Counted from the first letter of the stretch, positions 54,027 to 63,669 are shown. The stretch: 64,000 bases of DNA from Nocardia sienata NBRC 100364 (GCF_001613205.1 NZ_BDBX01000003.1:372001-436000), one strand, 5' to 3'. Program-made: numbers and translations. Notes: a model not told the origin generated them from the sequence alone.

Positions 54027-54722
54027 TCAGGCCACGCCGAGCAGGGTTTCCAGCCCGGCGATATGGGTTTCGAAGACCTGCGTGCGGTCACCGAAGGTGT
54101 CCGCACCATACATATCGAAGACATCGAAGCTCACGGCGCCGAACAGGGCACACCAGACGGTGAGCCCGCGCGCGAGCACCCAGTCCGGCACCTCGAGCCC
54201 GAATTCGGTCCGAATCCGGACGAAGTCGGCGGCGAGTGGTCCGGTGAGCGGCGGCCGGTCCGCGGCCGGGGGCACGAGCAGTCCGCGGTGATGGGCCGCG
54301 GCGAAAAGCTCCATCAGTGTCACGATCACCCGGGTGCCCGGGGCGACCGTGCGCTCCGCCGGTGCCGCGTATCCGGGGACCGGAGTGCCGAACAGCAGGC
54401 CGTACCAGGCGGGTTCCTCGACCGCCCAGGCGCGGATGGCGCGCGCGGCGACCCGGAACCGTTCGATCGGGTCATCGGGCGCGACGGCGAGCGCGGCGTC
54501 CACGGCATCGCCGAGCGCGTCGTATCCGTCGACCACCAGCAGGGTCAGCAGTTCGTCCCGGCTGCGGACGTAGCGGTAGACCGCGGAGGAGACCACTCCC
54601 AGGTCGCGTGCCACCGCGCGTAAGGACAGGGCGGCCGCGCCCTCGGTGGCAAGATGTTCGCGCGCGATCCGCTTGATATCGATCATCGTCTGGGCCCGGG
54701 CCCGGGCACGGGGGGTGGTCAT
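54027..54722 (-). CDS. TetR-family transcriptional regulator
   Basis: 231 residues. Helix-turn-helix: SLRAVARDLGVVSSAVYRYV. The C-terminal domain (WAVEEPAWYGLLFGTPVPGY) is of the TetR_C_13/WHG type. ATG at 54722 with AGGGTGG upstream. It diverges from choD with 117 bp between; a dyad there covers its own -35-like TTGACA, so it is likely self-repressing and a regulator of choD. Confidence 0.9.
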   Translation of the reverse strand: MTTPRARARAQTMIDIKRIAREHLATEGAAALSLRAVARDLGVVSSAVYRYVRSRDELLTLLVVDGYDALGDAVDAALAVAPDDPIERFRVAARAIRAWAVEEPAWYGLLFGTPVPGYAAPAERTVAPGTRVIVTLMELFAAAHHRGLLVPPAADRPPLTGPLAADFVRIRTEFGLEVPDWVLARGLTVWCALFGAVSFDVFDMYGADTFGDRTQVFETHIAGLETLLGVA

Positions 54723-54749
54723 AGGACCACCCTGTCCAATTAAGAGAGC

Positions 54750-54761
54750 ACTGTCAACAGT
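54750..54761. promoter_or_regulatory. Operator-like dyad between tetR and choD
   Basis: ACTGT-CA-ACAGT. On the minus strand it contains TTGACA (54757-54752), a possible -35 for the tetR gene. Confidence 0.55.
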
Positions 54762-54839
54762 AGTGAGCATCGCTCCCGTTCATCTGTGTTAATGTTACCG
54801 CAAGTCACTGCTGATCATCCGAATCCAAGGAGAAGTCTT

Positions 54840-56558
54840 ATGTCCGAGGCGGCCACGGATTTCGATGTCCTCATCGTCGGTTCCGGGTTCGGTGGCAGTG
54901 TCACCGCCCTGCGGCTGATCGAGAAGGGTTACACGGTCGGAGTGCTGGAAGCAGGCCGCCGCTACGCCGACGACGAACTTCCCAAGACCAGCTGGGATCT
55001 GCGCAAATTCCTGTGGGCGCCGAAACTCGGTTGTTACGGCATCCAGCGCATCCATCCCCTGCGTAATGTGCTCATCCTCGGCGGTGCCGGGGTCGGCGGT
55101 GGATCACTCAACTACGCCAACACCCTCTATGTACCGCCGGAACCGTTCTTCCAGGATCCGCAGTGGCGCGATATCACCGACTGGCGCGGCGAACTCACGC
55201 CCTACTACGAGCAGGCCAAGCGCATGCTCGGCGTGGTGCAGAACCCTCATATGACACCGGCCGACGAAGTCTTCAAACAGGTTGCCGAGGATATGGGCGT
55301 CGGCGACACCTTCGTTCGGACCCCCGTCGGCGTGTTCTTCGGCGAGCCCGGCGAGACCGTGGAGGACCCCTATTTCGGCGGCGTCGGCCCGGCCCGTACC
55401 GGGTGCCTGGAGTGCGGCGACTGCATGGTCGGATGCAAGTTCGGGGCGAAGAACACCCTCGTCAAGAACTACCTGTACCTGGCCGAACAGGCCGGAGCGC
55501 AGGTGGTGCCGATGACAACGGTGACCGAACTGCGCCCGCAACCCGACGGGAGCTGGGTGGTCTCGGCGCAGCGCACCGGTGCCTGGGTGCGTAAACAGCG
55601 CACCACCTACACCGCCCGCCAGGTCGTGGTCGCCGCCGGCACCCTCGGCACTCAGCGCCTCCTGCACGAGATGCGGGACCGGCGGGTACTCCCGGAGCTG
55701 TCCGACCGGCTCGGCCTGCTCACCCGCACCAACTCCGAATCGATCGTCGGCGCCGCCACCAAGAAGCTCGCGCCCGGGCAGGACTTCACCCGGGGCGTCG
55801 CGATCACCTCGTCGATCCACCCCACCCCCGACACCCATATCGAGCCGGTGCGATACGGGCGGGGTTCCAACGCAATGGGCTTGCTGCAGACGCTGATGGT
55901 CGACGGCGGCGGCCGGATTCCGCGGTGGCTGCGGTTCCTGGGTACCGCGCTGCGTCACCCTCTGCTGCTGATCAGCTTCCTGAGCGTCCGCAACTGGAGC
56001 GAACGGACCATCATCTCGCTGGTGATGCAGCACCTGGACAACTCCATCACCACCTACACCACGCGTGGACTCTTCGGCCGCAAACTGACCAGCAAACAGG
56101 GGCACGGCGAGCCGAACCCGACCTGGATCCCGGCGGGCAACGAGGCCACCCGCCGGGTCGCCGAGCATATCGGCGGGACCGCGGGCGGTACCTGGGGCGA
56201 AGTGTTCAATATCCCGCTCACCGCGCATTTCCTCGGCGGCGCCGCGATCGGGGCCGACCGTGAGACCGGGGTGATCGACGCGTACCACCGGGTCTTCGGG
56301 TATCCGACACTGAGCGTGGTGGACGGAGCCGCGGTCTCGGCGAACCTCGGGGTCAATCCGTCGCTGACCATCACCGCGCAGGCCGAGCGCGCGGCCGCGT
56401 ATTGGCCGAACAAGGGTGAGCAGGATCCCCGGCCCCCACAGGACGCGCCGTACCGCCGGATCGCCCCGGTGGCACCGAAGTCCCCGGTGGTCCCCGAATC
56501 CGCGCCGGGCGCGCTGCGGTTGCCGATCACACCGGTGACCGATCCGGCCGCGAGCTGA
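54840..56558 (+). CDS. choD: Cholesterol oxidase ChoD-type GMC flavoprotein
   Basis: 572 residues. It closely follows the mycobacterial ChoD pattern. FAD motif VLIVGSGFGGSVTALRL is followed by KFLWAPKLGCYGIQRIHPLR and GAGVGGGSLNYANTLYVPPE. Next come a Cys cluster GCLECGDCMVGCKFGAKNTL, LTRTNSESIVGAA and NIPLTAHFLGGAAIG with the active-site His, and LGVNPSLTITAQAERAA near the end. ChoD is taken to oxidise 3beta-hydroxysterols, and in pathogens it influences macrophage responses. Unlike secreted Streptomyces ChoA it has no signal peptide. ATG at 54840 with AAGGAG upstream. Confidence 0.93.
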   Translation: MSEAATDFDVLIVGSGFGGSVTALRLIEKGYTVGVLEAGRRYADDELPKTSWDLRKFLWAPKLGCYGIQRIHPLRNVLILGGAGVGGGSLNYANTLYVPPEPFFQDPQWRDITDWRGELTPYYEQAKRMLGVVQNPHMTPADEVFKQVAEDMGVGDTFVRTPVGVFFGEPGETVEDPYFGGVGPARTGCLECGDCMVGCKFGAKNTLVKNYLYLAEQAGAQVVPMTTVTELRPQPDGSWVVSAQRTGAWVRKQRTTYTARQVVVAAGTLGTQRLLHEMRDRRVLPELSDRLGLLTRTNSESIVGAATKKLAPGQDFTRGVAITSSIHPTPDTHIEPVRYGRGSNAMGLLQTLMVDGGGRIPRWLRFLGTALRHPLLLISFLSVRNWSERTIISLVMQHLDNSITTYTTRGLFGRKLTSKQGHGEPNPTWIPAGNEATRRVAEHIGGTAGGTWGEVFNIPLTAHFLGGAAIGADRETGVIDAYHRVFGYPTLSVVDGAAVSANLGVNPSLTITAQAERAAAYWPNKGEQDPRPPQDAPYRRIAPVAPKSPVVPESAPGALRLPITPVTDPAAS

Positions 56559-56568
56559 GCGGGCCGCC

Positions 56569-57408
56569 TCAGCCTTTGAAGTAGACCAACTGATGGCTGG
56601 TCGCCAGCAGGGTGCCGTCGTGACCCCACAGGTGCGCGATCTGATCGAAGTGGCCGTGCCCGAAGCGGTTCGCGCGGGCGCGGCCCAGCAGATATTCGGT
56701 ACCCTGGGCGACCAGTTCTTCGGCGGTGGCGTGGAAGTACACGGTGAGCGAAATCGTTCCGGCCGGGAGATAGCGTCCGCGGCGCAGGAAAACGCGGGGA
56801 TAGAACGCATCCGACATGGCGGTGAGCGAGGCGAAATCCAACGGTCGGGCCGGTGTATCACGTAGCCACAGGGTGCTCACCGAATCCGGATTCTCCGGAA
56901 TCTCGGTGGTCGGCTCGATATCGGGGATGGCGCCGGCGACGAACCGTAGGTCGTAGTTACGACCCCAGGCGATGAAATCCGGGAAGATCTGCGGCACCAC
57001 TTCCTCGGCGTCGGGCCCCGGCACCGCCGGCATGCTCAGCTCGAGATCCGACCAGGTGTCGCGACGGATGCCGAATACCGCGGTCGCGGTGGTGGTGACC
57101 GTGCCGTCCTGGGTGAGTTCGAGCTGCCAGTGCTGATTCGTGCGATTGGTGCGCACCGGCCGCGCGGTGATCTCGAACGGCCCGTCGGCTATCGGCCCCG
57201 CGTAGTTGACTGTCAGCGACAGCGGATCACCCACCCGCTCGGGGTGCCGTTCGACCGCGCGCAAAAGCGCCGCCGCGGTGACGCCGCCGAACGGACCGAC
57301 CATATTGGCGTAATCGGGGCAGGTGTGACCGGCCAGCTGGTGCGCGTCGGTGTATTCCACGGCAATGGCCGTATCGAAGGGATGGGTCGGCGCGTCGATC
57401 CCGGTCAC
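56569..57408 (-). CDS. Acyl-CoA thioesterase-like (double hotdog) protein
   Basis: 279 residues. N-terminal hotdog: PFDTAIAVEYTDAHQLAG and ANMVGPFGGVTAAALLRAVE; C-terminal hotdog with FYPRVFLRRGRYLPAGTISL and LLATSHQLVYFKG. This is the TesB-like or actinobacterial thioesterase superfamily, which hydrolyses acyl-CoA. The GTG at 57408 has GGAGG four bases before it and is preferred over an ATG at 57444. Convergent with choD (10 bp apart) and divergent from a tetR gene that probably regulates it. Confidence 0.85.
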   Translation of the reverse strand: MTGIDAPTHPFDTAIAVEYTDAHQLAGHTCPDYANMVGPFGGVTAAALLRAVERHPERVGDPLSLTVNYAGPIADGPFEITARPVRTNRTNQHWQLELTQDGTVTTTATAVFGIRRDTWSDLELSMPAVPGPDAEEVVPQIFPDFIAWGRNYDLRFVAGAIPDIEPTTEIPENPDSVSTLWLRDTPARPLDFASLTAMSDAFYPRVFLRRGRYLPAGTISLTVYFHATAEELVAQGTEYLLGRARANRFGHGHFDQIAHLWGHDGTLLATSHQLVYFKG

Positions 57409-57455
57409 GAATCCTCCAGAAGAATCGGGCCGCTGACGCGGCATAACGATAATAA

Positions 57456-57469
57456 GTATGACAACATAC
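57456..57469. promoter_or_regulatory. Operator-like dyad between thioesterase and tetR genes
   Basis: GTATG-ACAA-CATAC in a short AT-rich gap (57409-57500) between the divergent genes. Confidence 0.55.
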
Positions 57470-57500
57470 ATAGCAATCACGCGGCAAGAGGGAGCAGCGC

Positions 57501-58082
57501 ATGCCACGACCGAAGGATCCCGACGGGCCTCGGGCGGCCATGATCGACAGCGCGATATCGCTGATCCGGCGGCGCGGAGTCGCGGCCGTGTCGTTCACCG
57601 ATGTACTCCAGGCCAGTGGCGCACCGCGCGGATCGGTGTACCACCACTTCCCCGGCGGCCGGGCCCAGCTGATGACCGAGGCCACCGAGGCCGCGAGCAG
57701 CCGGGTGACCAAGGGGGTCACCCGAGCGCTGACGGCGCCGCAGACCGCGACAGCCCTACGCTCACTCGCCGATATGCTGGCCCGCGGGCTGGACAAGCAC
57801 GATTACGCGCTCGGGTGCCCGATCGCCGCCGCCGCACTCGGCAACGAACCCGGCGCCGTCGCCGCCGCCGGATCGGCATTCGAGACGTTGCGCGAACTGG
57901 TCGCCGCCAAGCTCGTCGAGGACGGGGCCCGGCCGGAGCGGGCCCGCTCCGTCGCGCTACTGGTCATCAGCGCGCTGGAGGGTGCGCTGATCATCGCCCG
58001 CACCGAACGCGGTCCGGCCGCGCTGGACACGGTGGTCGAGGAGTTGAGCGAGATCTGCCGGGCCGCGGTCGGCGATCGGTAG
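57501..58082 (+). CDS. TetR-family regulator, LmrA/YxaF-like
   Basis: 193 residues. HTH: VSFTDVLQASGAPRGSVYHH followed by FPGGRAQLM, the PRGSxYHHFPGG signature of the LmrA/YxaF subgroup. The C-terminal domain contains DYALGCPIAAAALG. ATG at 57501 overlaps the AT-rich promoter region shared with the thioesterase gene. It ends 5 bp from the convergent membrane-protein gene. Confidence 0.92.
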   Translation: MPRPKDPDGPRAAMIDSAISLIRRRGVAAVSFTDVLQASGAPRGSVYHHFPGGRAQLMTEATEAASSRVTKGVTRALTAPQTATALRSLADMLARGLDKHDYALGCPIAAAALGNEPGAVAAAGSAFETLRELVAAKLVEDGARPERARSVALLVISALEGALIIARTERGPAALDTVVEELSEICRAAVGDR

Positions 58083-58087
58083 CGCGT

Positions 58088-58729
58088 TCACTCCACCGCG
58101 CGGGTCTTGATGGCGTCGCGCGAGATGAACACGTCGTATTCGCCGGGCGTCGCGATCACCGCGTTGCCGTAGGCCGACCGGACGAACGGCGAGGTGAACC
58201 AGCGGTTTTCGCTCATATCCTCGAAGAAGTCGCGGTCCCCGCCGTTGAGGAAGATGTGGTTCTGCGTGGTGGCCACCCCGTCGAGCCGCTGCCCGTACAG
58301 CCGCGACACCTTGTACCCGGAATGGAAACCGAGGGCATTGACCCACGGTTGCAGCTCCACCAACTGCGCTTGCAGTACCCACATATCGCCCTCGACCCGG
58401 TGTGTACTGCGCTCGGTGGTGCCGCCGTCGGTGTCGAACAGTGTCAGTTGCACCTCGAGTTGATGCTCCGCGCCGGAGACCGGGGCCACCACCACGTGCG
58501 CCGCCCGGACCTCCCCGGTCAGGCCGAGGTAGGTCTGGACGAGTGTGGCGATCCACAGCACCAGCGCCGCGGCGGCCAGAAGTAGCGCGCCACCGGCGCC
58601 CCGTGCGATCAGGGCCCGCGGCCCCCGCTTGCGCAATGCGAACAACGCCGAAACCAGCAGGGCCACACCGAGGATGATCGCGAGGATCGAACCGGCTTGC
58701 AGCACCCCGAAATCCACCGGGTAACTCAT
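58088..58729 (-). CDS. Membrane-anchored protein of unknown function
   Basis: 213 residues. Two hydrophobic helices near residues 10-33 and 43-66 separated by RKRGPRALIARG, then an extracytoplasmic-looking domain of about 145 residues (VRAAHVVVAPVSGAEHQLEV, NHIFLNGGDRDFFEDM, YDVFISRDAIKTRAVE). Mycobacterial relatives exist without known function. No strong ribosome site. Divergent from the GMC dehydrogenase. Confidence 0.75.
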   Translation of the reverse strand: MSYPVDFGVLQAGSILAIILGVALLVSALFALRKRGPRALIARGAGGALLLAAAALVLWIATLVQTYLGLTGEVRAAHVVVAPVSGAEHQLEVQLTLFDTDGGTTERSTHRVEGDMWVLQAQLVELQPWVNALGFHSGYKVSRLYGQRLDGVATTQNHIFLNGGDRDFFEDMSENRWFTSPFVRSAYGNAVIATPGEYDVFISRDAIKTRAVE

Positions 58730-58868
58730 GCGCCGGTTATACCCCGGTGGCGCGCGAAGTCACCCGCGAACGAGCTTTTCCGATCGATTCGTACGCTGCG
58801 GCGAAGACGCCTCGCGTGCGGCTCCGTTCTCGTATGTTTGCGGGTACACGAGATCGGAAGGTGCGAAG

Positions 58869-60455
58869 GTGACAGAAGTCAGTGCGGACTATGTGATCGT
58901 CGGGTCGGGATCGGCGGGAGCCGTACTCGCGAACCGGCTCAGCGCGGACCCGGGCCGCTCGGTGATCCTGCTGGAGGCCGGCCCCGCCGACAAGGACAAA
59001 TTCATCCACATACCGGCCGCCTTCGCCAAACTGTTCCGTACCCCCTACGACTGGGACTACCTCACCGAACCCCAGCCCCAGCTCGACGATCGGCAGATCT
59101 ACTGGCCCCGCGGCAAGACCTTCGGCGGCTCGTCCTCACTCAACGCCCAGATGTGGGTGCGCGGTTTCCGCGCCGACTACGAGGAGTGGTCGGTCGCCGG
59201 AGGTCCGGAGTGGGGCTTCGACCGGGCGGTCGAGCAGTTCCGTTCGATCGAGAACGTCGAGGGTGCGACCGACCCCGACCACGGCACCGGCGGGCCCCTG
59301 CACATCTCTCACCAGCGCAGCCCGCGCCCGTCGACCGCCGCCTATCTGCGCGCCGTGGCCGAACGCGGTTTCCCGGTCGAGGAACCGAACCTGTCCGAAC
59401 CGCAGGGTTTCACCCAGACCATGGTCACCCAGCACAAGGGACGGCGCTGGAGCGCCGCCGACGCGTATCTGCGACCGGCGCTGAAGCGACGCAATCTCGA
59501 CGTGTACCCGGAGGCCACCGCCACCCGGGTATTGTTCGACGGCGACCGGGCCGTCGGTGTCGAGTACTCGCGTGGCGGCCGGATCGAGAAGGTGACGGCC
59601 CGTATCGAGGTCGTACTCTGCGGCGGCGCGATCAACAGCCCGCAACTGCTCATGCTCTCGGGTATCGGCGATCGCGCCGAACTCGAACGCCACGGGATCA
59701 CCGTCCGCCACCACGCGCCCGAGGTCGGCGCCAACCTGCAGGATCATCTCGTCACCGGACTCGGTTACGGGGTGGACACCGATTCGCTGTTCGACGCCGA
59801 GAAACCGGCCCAGCTGATCAATTACCTGTTGCGCCATCGCGGCATGCTCACCTCCAACGTCGGTGAAGCGTACGGATTCGTTCGCAGCCGGCCCGAGCTG
59901 GAACACCCCGACCTCGAGTTGGTCTACGCACCCGCGCCGTTCTACCACGAAGGCCTGATCGAGCCGACCGCCCACGGCGTCATCCTGGCGACCGTCCTGG
60001 TGCGCCCGCACAGTCGCGGCACGATCACACTGTCCTCCGGCGATCCGCTGGCCAAGCCGGTGATCGATCCGAAGTACCTCTCCGACGAACAGGGCATCGA
60101 CCGGGCGGCGTTGATGACCGGCCTGCGGTACTGCGCCGAGATCGCCGATACCGCCGCCATGCGGGAGGTACTGGGCCCGCTCTGCTATCCGCCGGATGCG
60201 CCTGCCGACGGAGCGTCGGAAGCCACTCGCGCGCTCACACTCAACCGCTATTCGCACACTCTCTACCATCCGGCCGGCACCTGCCGGATGGGCTCGGACG
60301 CGAACAGTGTGGTGGACCCGCAACTGCGGGTGCGCGGCGTACGGGGTCTGCGGGTCGCCGACGCGTCGATCATGCCGGTGCTGATACGGGGGCACACCCA
60401 CGCGCCCAGTATGTTCATCGGGGCCCAGGCGGCCGACTTCCTCATCCGCGACTAG
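58869..60455 (+). CDS. GMC-family FAD dehydrogenase (choline dehydrogenase-like)
   Basis: 528 residues. FAD motif YVIVGSGSAGAVLANRLS, GMC signature WPRGKTFGGSSSLNAQMWVR, second signature GGAINSPQLLMLSGIG, catalytic His in SHTLYHPAGTCRMGSDANS and RGHTHAPSMFIGAQAADFL. It oxidises an alcohol (choline, aliphatic or polyethylene-glycol-like substrates occur in the family). GTG at 58869 with GGAAGG upstream; the family starts here although the frame is open from 58728. No betaine aldehyde dehydrogenase nearby, so choline is not supported. Two hairpins follow. Confidence 0.93.
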   Translation: MTEVSADYVIVGSGSAGAVLANRLSADPGRSVILLEAGPADKDKFIHIPAAFAKLFRTPYDWDYLTEPQPQLDDRQIYWPRGKTFGGSSSLNAQMWVRGFRADYEEWSVAGGPEWGFDRAVEQFRSIENVEGATDPDHGTGGPLHISHQRSPRPSTAAYLRAVAERGFPVEEPNLSEPQGFTQTMVTQHKGRRWSAADAYLRPALKRRNLDVYPEATATRVLFDGDRAVGVEYSRGGRIEKVTARIEVVLCGGAINSPQLLMLSGIGDRAELERHGITVRHHAPEVGANLQDHLVTGLGYGVDTDSLFDAEKPAQLINYLLRHRGMLTSNVGEAYGFVRSRPELEHPDLELVYAPAPFYHEGLIEPTAHGVILATVLVRPHSRGTITLSSGDPLAKPVIDPKYLSDEQGIDRAALMTGLRYCAEIADTAAMREVLGPLCYPPDAPADGASEATRALTLNRYSHTLYHPAGTCRMGSDANSVVDPQLRVRGVRGLRVADASIMPVLIRGHTHAPSMFIGAQAADFLIRD

Positions 60456-60462
60456 ACCGCGG

Positions 60463-60498
60463 TGCCACCGGCCCGGACGCGGTACGGGGCCGGTGGCA
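60463..60498 (+). terminator. Stem-loop terminator after the GMC gene
   Basis: TGCCACCGGCCC (60463-60474) pairs with GGGCCGGTGGCA (60487-60498), eight bases after the stop. Confidence 0.75.
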
Positions 60499-60513
60499 AC
60501 CGGGTCGCCCGGG

Positions 60514-60549
60514 CCCACCGGGTGACCTGAGCGGTGGCCACCCGGTGGG
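60514..60549. terminator. Second hairpin between convergent genes
   Basis: CCCACCGGGTG (60514-60524) pairs with CACCCGGTGGG (60539-60549). It could terminate transcription from either side; the convergent lipase gene ends at 60691. Confidence 0.5.
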
Positions 60550-60690
60550 CGTCCTGCCGCCGCGCGCGGATGAGGGGACACAGGCCGTGAGGCGGACGAC
60601 CCGTGCTGATCCGCGGCGGCCGCGTGTGCTCCGAGCCGACCGGTGGAGTCGGGCCGGCCGGACTGGCGAGCACACCCGTCTATCCCCCGG

Positions 60691-61890
60691 TCACAACTTG
60701 CCGCCGCCACCGATCAGCCACGGATTGAATGTGCATTGCAGCGCCGGGAACCGGGCGGGGTCGAGTGCGTGCAGCGCGATGGACAGCGCCCGCGGGGAGT
60801 ACATCACCGTCAGATGATCCGAGAGATCCTGTTCGCAGCCGTCCTGCAGAGTGATGTTTCGGACTGTCGCGCCGGGGCCCGCGCGCAGGAAGGTCAGATC
60901 GTAGGGGGTGGTCACCTCGTCGTAGCGGGTGCCCACGACGGTGTAGTCCACCCCCGGCACCGTATCGCCGCCGGCGTTGAGTTCGTTCACGAAATCCGAG
61001 CCGACCGTCTGCTGGATACCGGAATGGCCGACGAATATCTCGATGAACCCGAGGATATCGATACCGAAGTTGTTGATGGCCCGGCCCAGCGCCCCGATCC
61101 CGTCGAGGGTGGTGCCGTGATGGGTGGCGCCGAAGGTGATCAGCTTGTCCACCTTGTCCGCCCCACCCTCGAACTTGGTGTACCAGTTGGCCATCGAGCC
61201 GCCTTGCGAATGGGCGATCACATCGACCTCCGGCGCCCCCGTCGCCGCGAGGACCCGGTCCACGAATACGGCCAGCTGTTTCGCCGAATCCTGGATGTAA
61301 CCGGTGCCCATGGTGCCGGGCAGCACCGACCCGACACCGCCGCCCTGGATGAAGTTCGAGCGACCGTAGTTGAAGGTGAAGGTGCACAAGCCCGCATCCT
61401 TCAGCGGCTGCCCCATGAACGCGAACCCGTTGTAGGCGTTCATCCAGGTGCCGTGAACGAGCAGGACCGGATGCGGATGCTCGGCGGTCGGTTTGCAATT
61501 CCAGTCGTTGGCACCCGGAGGTGCCGCGTCACCATGGGCAAGCCCATAACCGAAGGCGGCCAGCCACGCGGTCTGCGACGGTCCGTAACCGACCGTATCG
61601 GAGGCGTATCCGCCCGACAGGCCCGAGCTGCTGCCCGATCCGCCGTAACAGTCGCCGGACCCGTTACCGGATCCGGCCCCGCTGCCGGAGTTACAGGCCG
61701 AGCCGCTGGCGCTTCCGGAGCCGGCTACCGGCGCACCGGTGCGGCCGGCCGCGATATAGGCGGCGAGATCCTGTTCGGTCGGCGCGACCACAGGCTCGGC
61801 CTGGGCGGCCGTACCGGCGAGTCCGCAGACGAGCACTGTGGCGGCCAGCAACACCGCCGACCGCAGCCGGGCAGGGTTCAGTTTTGTCAT
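60691..61890 (-). CDS. Secreted lipase / esterase (alpha/beta hydrolase)
   Basis: 399 residues. A Sec signal peptide (RLRSAVLLAATVLVCGLAGT, cleavage near AQA-EP at residue 31) is followed by a Gly/Ser-rich stretch at about 57-95. The hydrolase follows, with VLLVHGTWMNAYNGF, nucleophile motif VIAHSQGGSMA, Asp probably in the VDYTVVGTRYDE region and His in DLSDHLTVMYSP. This is the family of extracellular class 2 lipases common in Nocardia and Rhodococcus. ATG with GGAAGG six bases upstream. Substrates are likely acylglycerols. Confidence 0.9.
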   Translation of the reverse strand: MTKLNPARLRSAVLLAATVLVCGLAGTAAQAEPVVAPTEQDLAAYIAAGRTGAPVAGSGSASGSACNSGSGAGSGNGSGDCYGGSGSSSGLSGGYASDTVGYGPSQTAWLAAFGYGLAHGDAAPPGANDWNCKPTAEHPHPVLLVHGTWMNAYNGFAFMGQPLKDAGLCTFTFNYGRSNFIQGGGVGSVLPGTMGTGYIQDSAKQLAVFVDRVLAATGAPEVDVIAHSQGGSMANWYTKFEGGADKVDKLITFGATHHGTTLDGIGALGRAINNFGIDILGFIEIFVGHSGIQQTVGSDFVNELNAGGDTVPGVDYTVVGTRYDEVTTPYDLTFLRAGPGATVRNITLQDGCEQDLSDHLTVMYSPRALSIALHALDPARFPALQCTFNPWLIGGGGKL

Positions 61891-62591
61891 CGAGGACCTT
61901 CCTGGAGCACATTACTGTCCGATTCGCCTGACGCCCTGTTTCCCGGCAGGCGAGCTGCGCTGACAGTACGGGCGCCGAATCCATTTGCGGCCCTGCGCAA
62001 TCAGGAACTGGGGAGCTCACGAATCGCAGAGAGCGGATTTGGCGCCCGTCACAGAGCAAGTGCTCCGGGTTCCAGGCGAGATGCTCCTACGACGACCGGG
62101 AATCGACGGACTCGGCCGTAATCGGTCCGGAAAAAACCGGTGCGGAACTGTGAACTGTCCTATCGAACAAACAAAGAACCGCGCGGCGGATCCGTTTATT
62201 CGGATCGAGCGATTCTCTCGGCTCGATTCGCCCGGAGCGTTCCCCATCCGCCGCACTCGCCGACTCCGCGCGTCATCGCCGTCCAGCCCGCGGCCTCGGC
62301 ACCCGCGCCGCCGGGACCAAAGATCACCGGCCACCGCGGCCGTCAACGCCGCCTTCCCGTGAACAGGCCGGTAGCAGCCCGCCGTCGAATCAGCCGTACC
62401 CACCGGACCAGTGGGTACGGGTGCTCGGCGGCGTACGCCCGGCCGCACGGTGCCGGGACCGCGCTCATGCGCTCGACCGGCACCGCGGTCTTAATCGATC
62501 GGCACCGGCGGTACCCGGGTGGCGGCAGCACCGAGGCCACCGCGAGAGCCGGTCCGCCTGTCTGCCCGGGAATTCCGCGGATCGCGGCGAT
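61891..62591. other. 700-bp intergenic region
   Basis: Contains the lipase promoter and the end of the esterase gene's transcription unit. A perfect hairpin CCGTACCCAC / GTGGGTACGG lies at 62394-62420. An A-rich patch occurs at 62125-62180. Open frames here are Arg- and Pro-rich shadows; I see no gene. Confidence 0.5.
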
Positions 62592-63629
62592 TCACGAACC
62601 CTGCGGCAATTCGAGAGCGGCGCTCAAGGTCGGCCAACTGCGATGCAATTGCACTTCGAAATCCGGCCAGGAATGCATCCCTTCGGGCAGATACTCCACC
62701 ACGGCTGGAATGTCGAGTTCGGAGAGACGGGTGGCAAATCTTTGCGTACACAGATGGGCGCCCGCTTCCAGCAGCGAGCCGCCGCCGAGCAGAACCGCCA
62801 GAATTTCCGGGCTGTCACCGATCGACATGAGCGCGGCGTTACTGGGCGAACCGCTGGCCACCGAAACATAGATCCGGGTGCCCCGCAATTTGTCCGCGCC
62901 GAGCAGACTGTCGTGGGCGAGCCACTCCGGCGAGGTGGGCGGTCCGAACAAATTCTCCGGATTACCGCCGCGCGAGGCCACCGTCATGGTCGTCACCGCA
63001 CGGCCGAGCTGGTCGGAGGTGGAATAGCAGCCGCTCATCCCTGCGACGCCCCGGTAGAGACCCTGGTGGCGCTGGGTCAGCATCATCGCCGCCTGCGCAC
63101 CCATGGAAACGCCGGCGATCGCCCGGATTCTGCTCGAGCCCAAGTACTCTTCGACGATGGGTGGTAGTTCCTCGGTGAGGAAGGTCTCCCAGCGGTTCAG
63201 GCCCAGCGCGGCGTCCACCCGGATCCAATCGGCATACATACTGGCCGTGCCCCCGGTGGTCAGCACCACATCGACCGGTTTGTCGGCGAAGAACTCGGCC
63301 GCGCCGCCCTTGGTCAGCCAGCCCGAGGTCGGGCCTCCGTCCACACCGTCGAGCAGATACAGCGTGGGCCGGGGCGCCGGACCGGAGCCGATCAAGGTGT
63401 CGATCGCGATCTCGCGGCCCATGGCCGCCGAGCGGATGTGCAACCGGATCCGCCGATCGTCGAGCACCTGCACGCGCAGCAATCGGCCGCCGGACTCCTG
63501 TGCGCTCGGAACCGGAGCGGGCGCCGGAGGCGGTGAATCCCCCGAGGGGGCCGCAGCGGCAGGTGCCACCGCGGCGGCGACCATACTCAGCACGGCCAGG
63601 GCGGCCAGGATCGAAACCCGTGCTCTCAT
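62592..63629 (-). CDS. Secreted mycolyltransferase-like esterase (antigen 85 superfamily)
   Basis: 345 residues. Signal peptide SILAALAVLSMVAAAVAPAA with cleavage near AAA-PSG, then a proline-rich linker. The alpha/beta hydrolase has PTLYLLDGVDGG, nucleophile region RIRAIAGVSMGAQAAMML, and His in LPEGMHSWPDFEVQL. These features, with the W-containing N terminus of the mature protein, match the FbpA/Cmt mycolyltransferase family that transfers mycolates to trehalose or arabinogalactan. It may instead be a plain esterase. ATG at 63629 chosen because GAGG precedes it. Confidence 0.88.
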   Translation of the reverse strand: MRARVSILAALAVLSMVAAAVAPAAAAPSGDSPPPAPAPVPSAQESGGRLLRVQVLDDRRIRLHIRSAAMGREIAIDTLIGSGPAPRPTLYLLDGVDGGPTSGWLTKGGAAEFFADKPVDVVLTTGGTASMYADWIRVDAALGLNRWETFLTEELPPIVEEYLGSSRIRAIAGVSMGAQAAMMLTQRHQGLYRGVAGMSGCYSTSDQLGRAVTTMTVASRGGNPENLFGPPTSPEWLAHDSLLGADKLRGTRIYVSVASGSPSNAALMSIGDSPEILAVLLGGGSLLEAGAHLCTQRFATRLSELDIPAVVEYLPEGMHSWPDFEVQLHRSWPTLSAALELPQGS

Positions 63630-63669
63630 CTCATACCTCGCAGTCACGCTCCCACACCCGGGTCACCCA

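Noticed and set aside
62394..62420. Hairpin at CCGTACCCAC / GTGGGTACGG as terminator of the esterase gene
   Set aside because: It lies about 170 bp after the stop with no T-run, so termination is possible but not supported enough to list.
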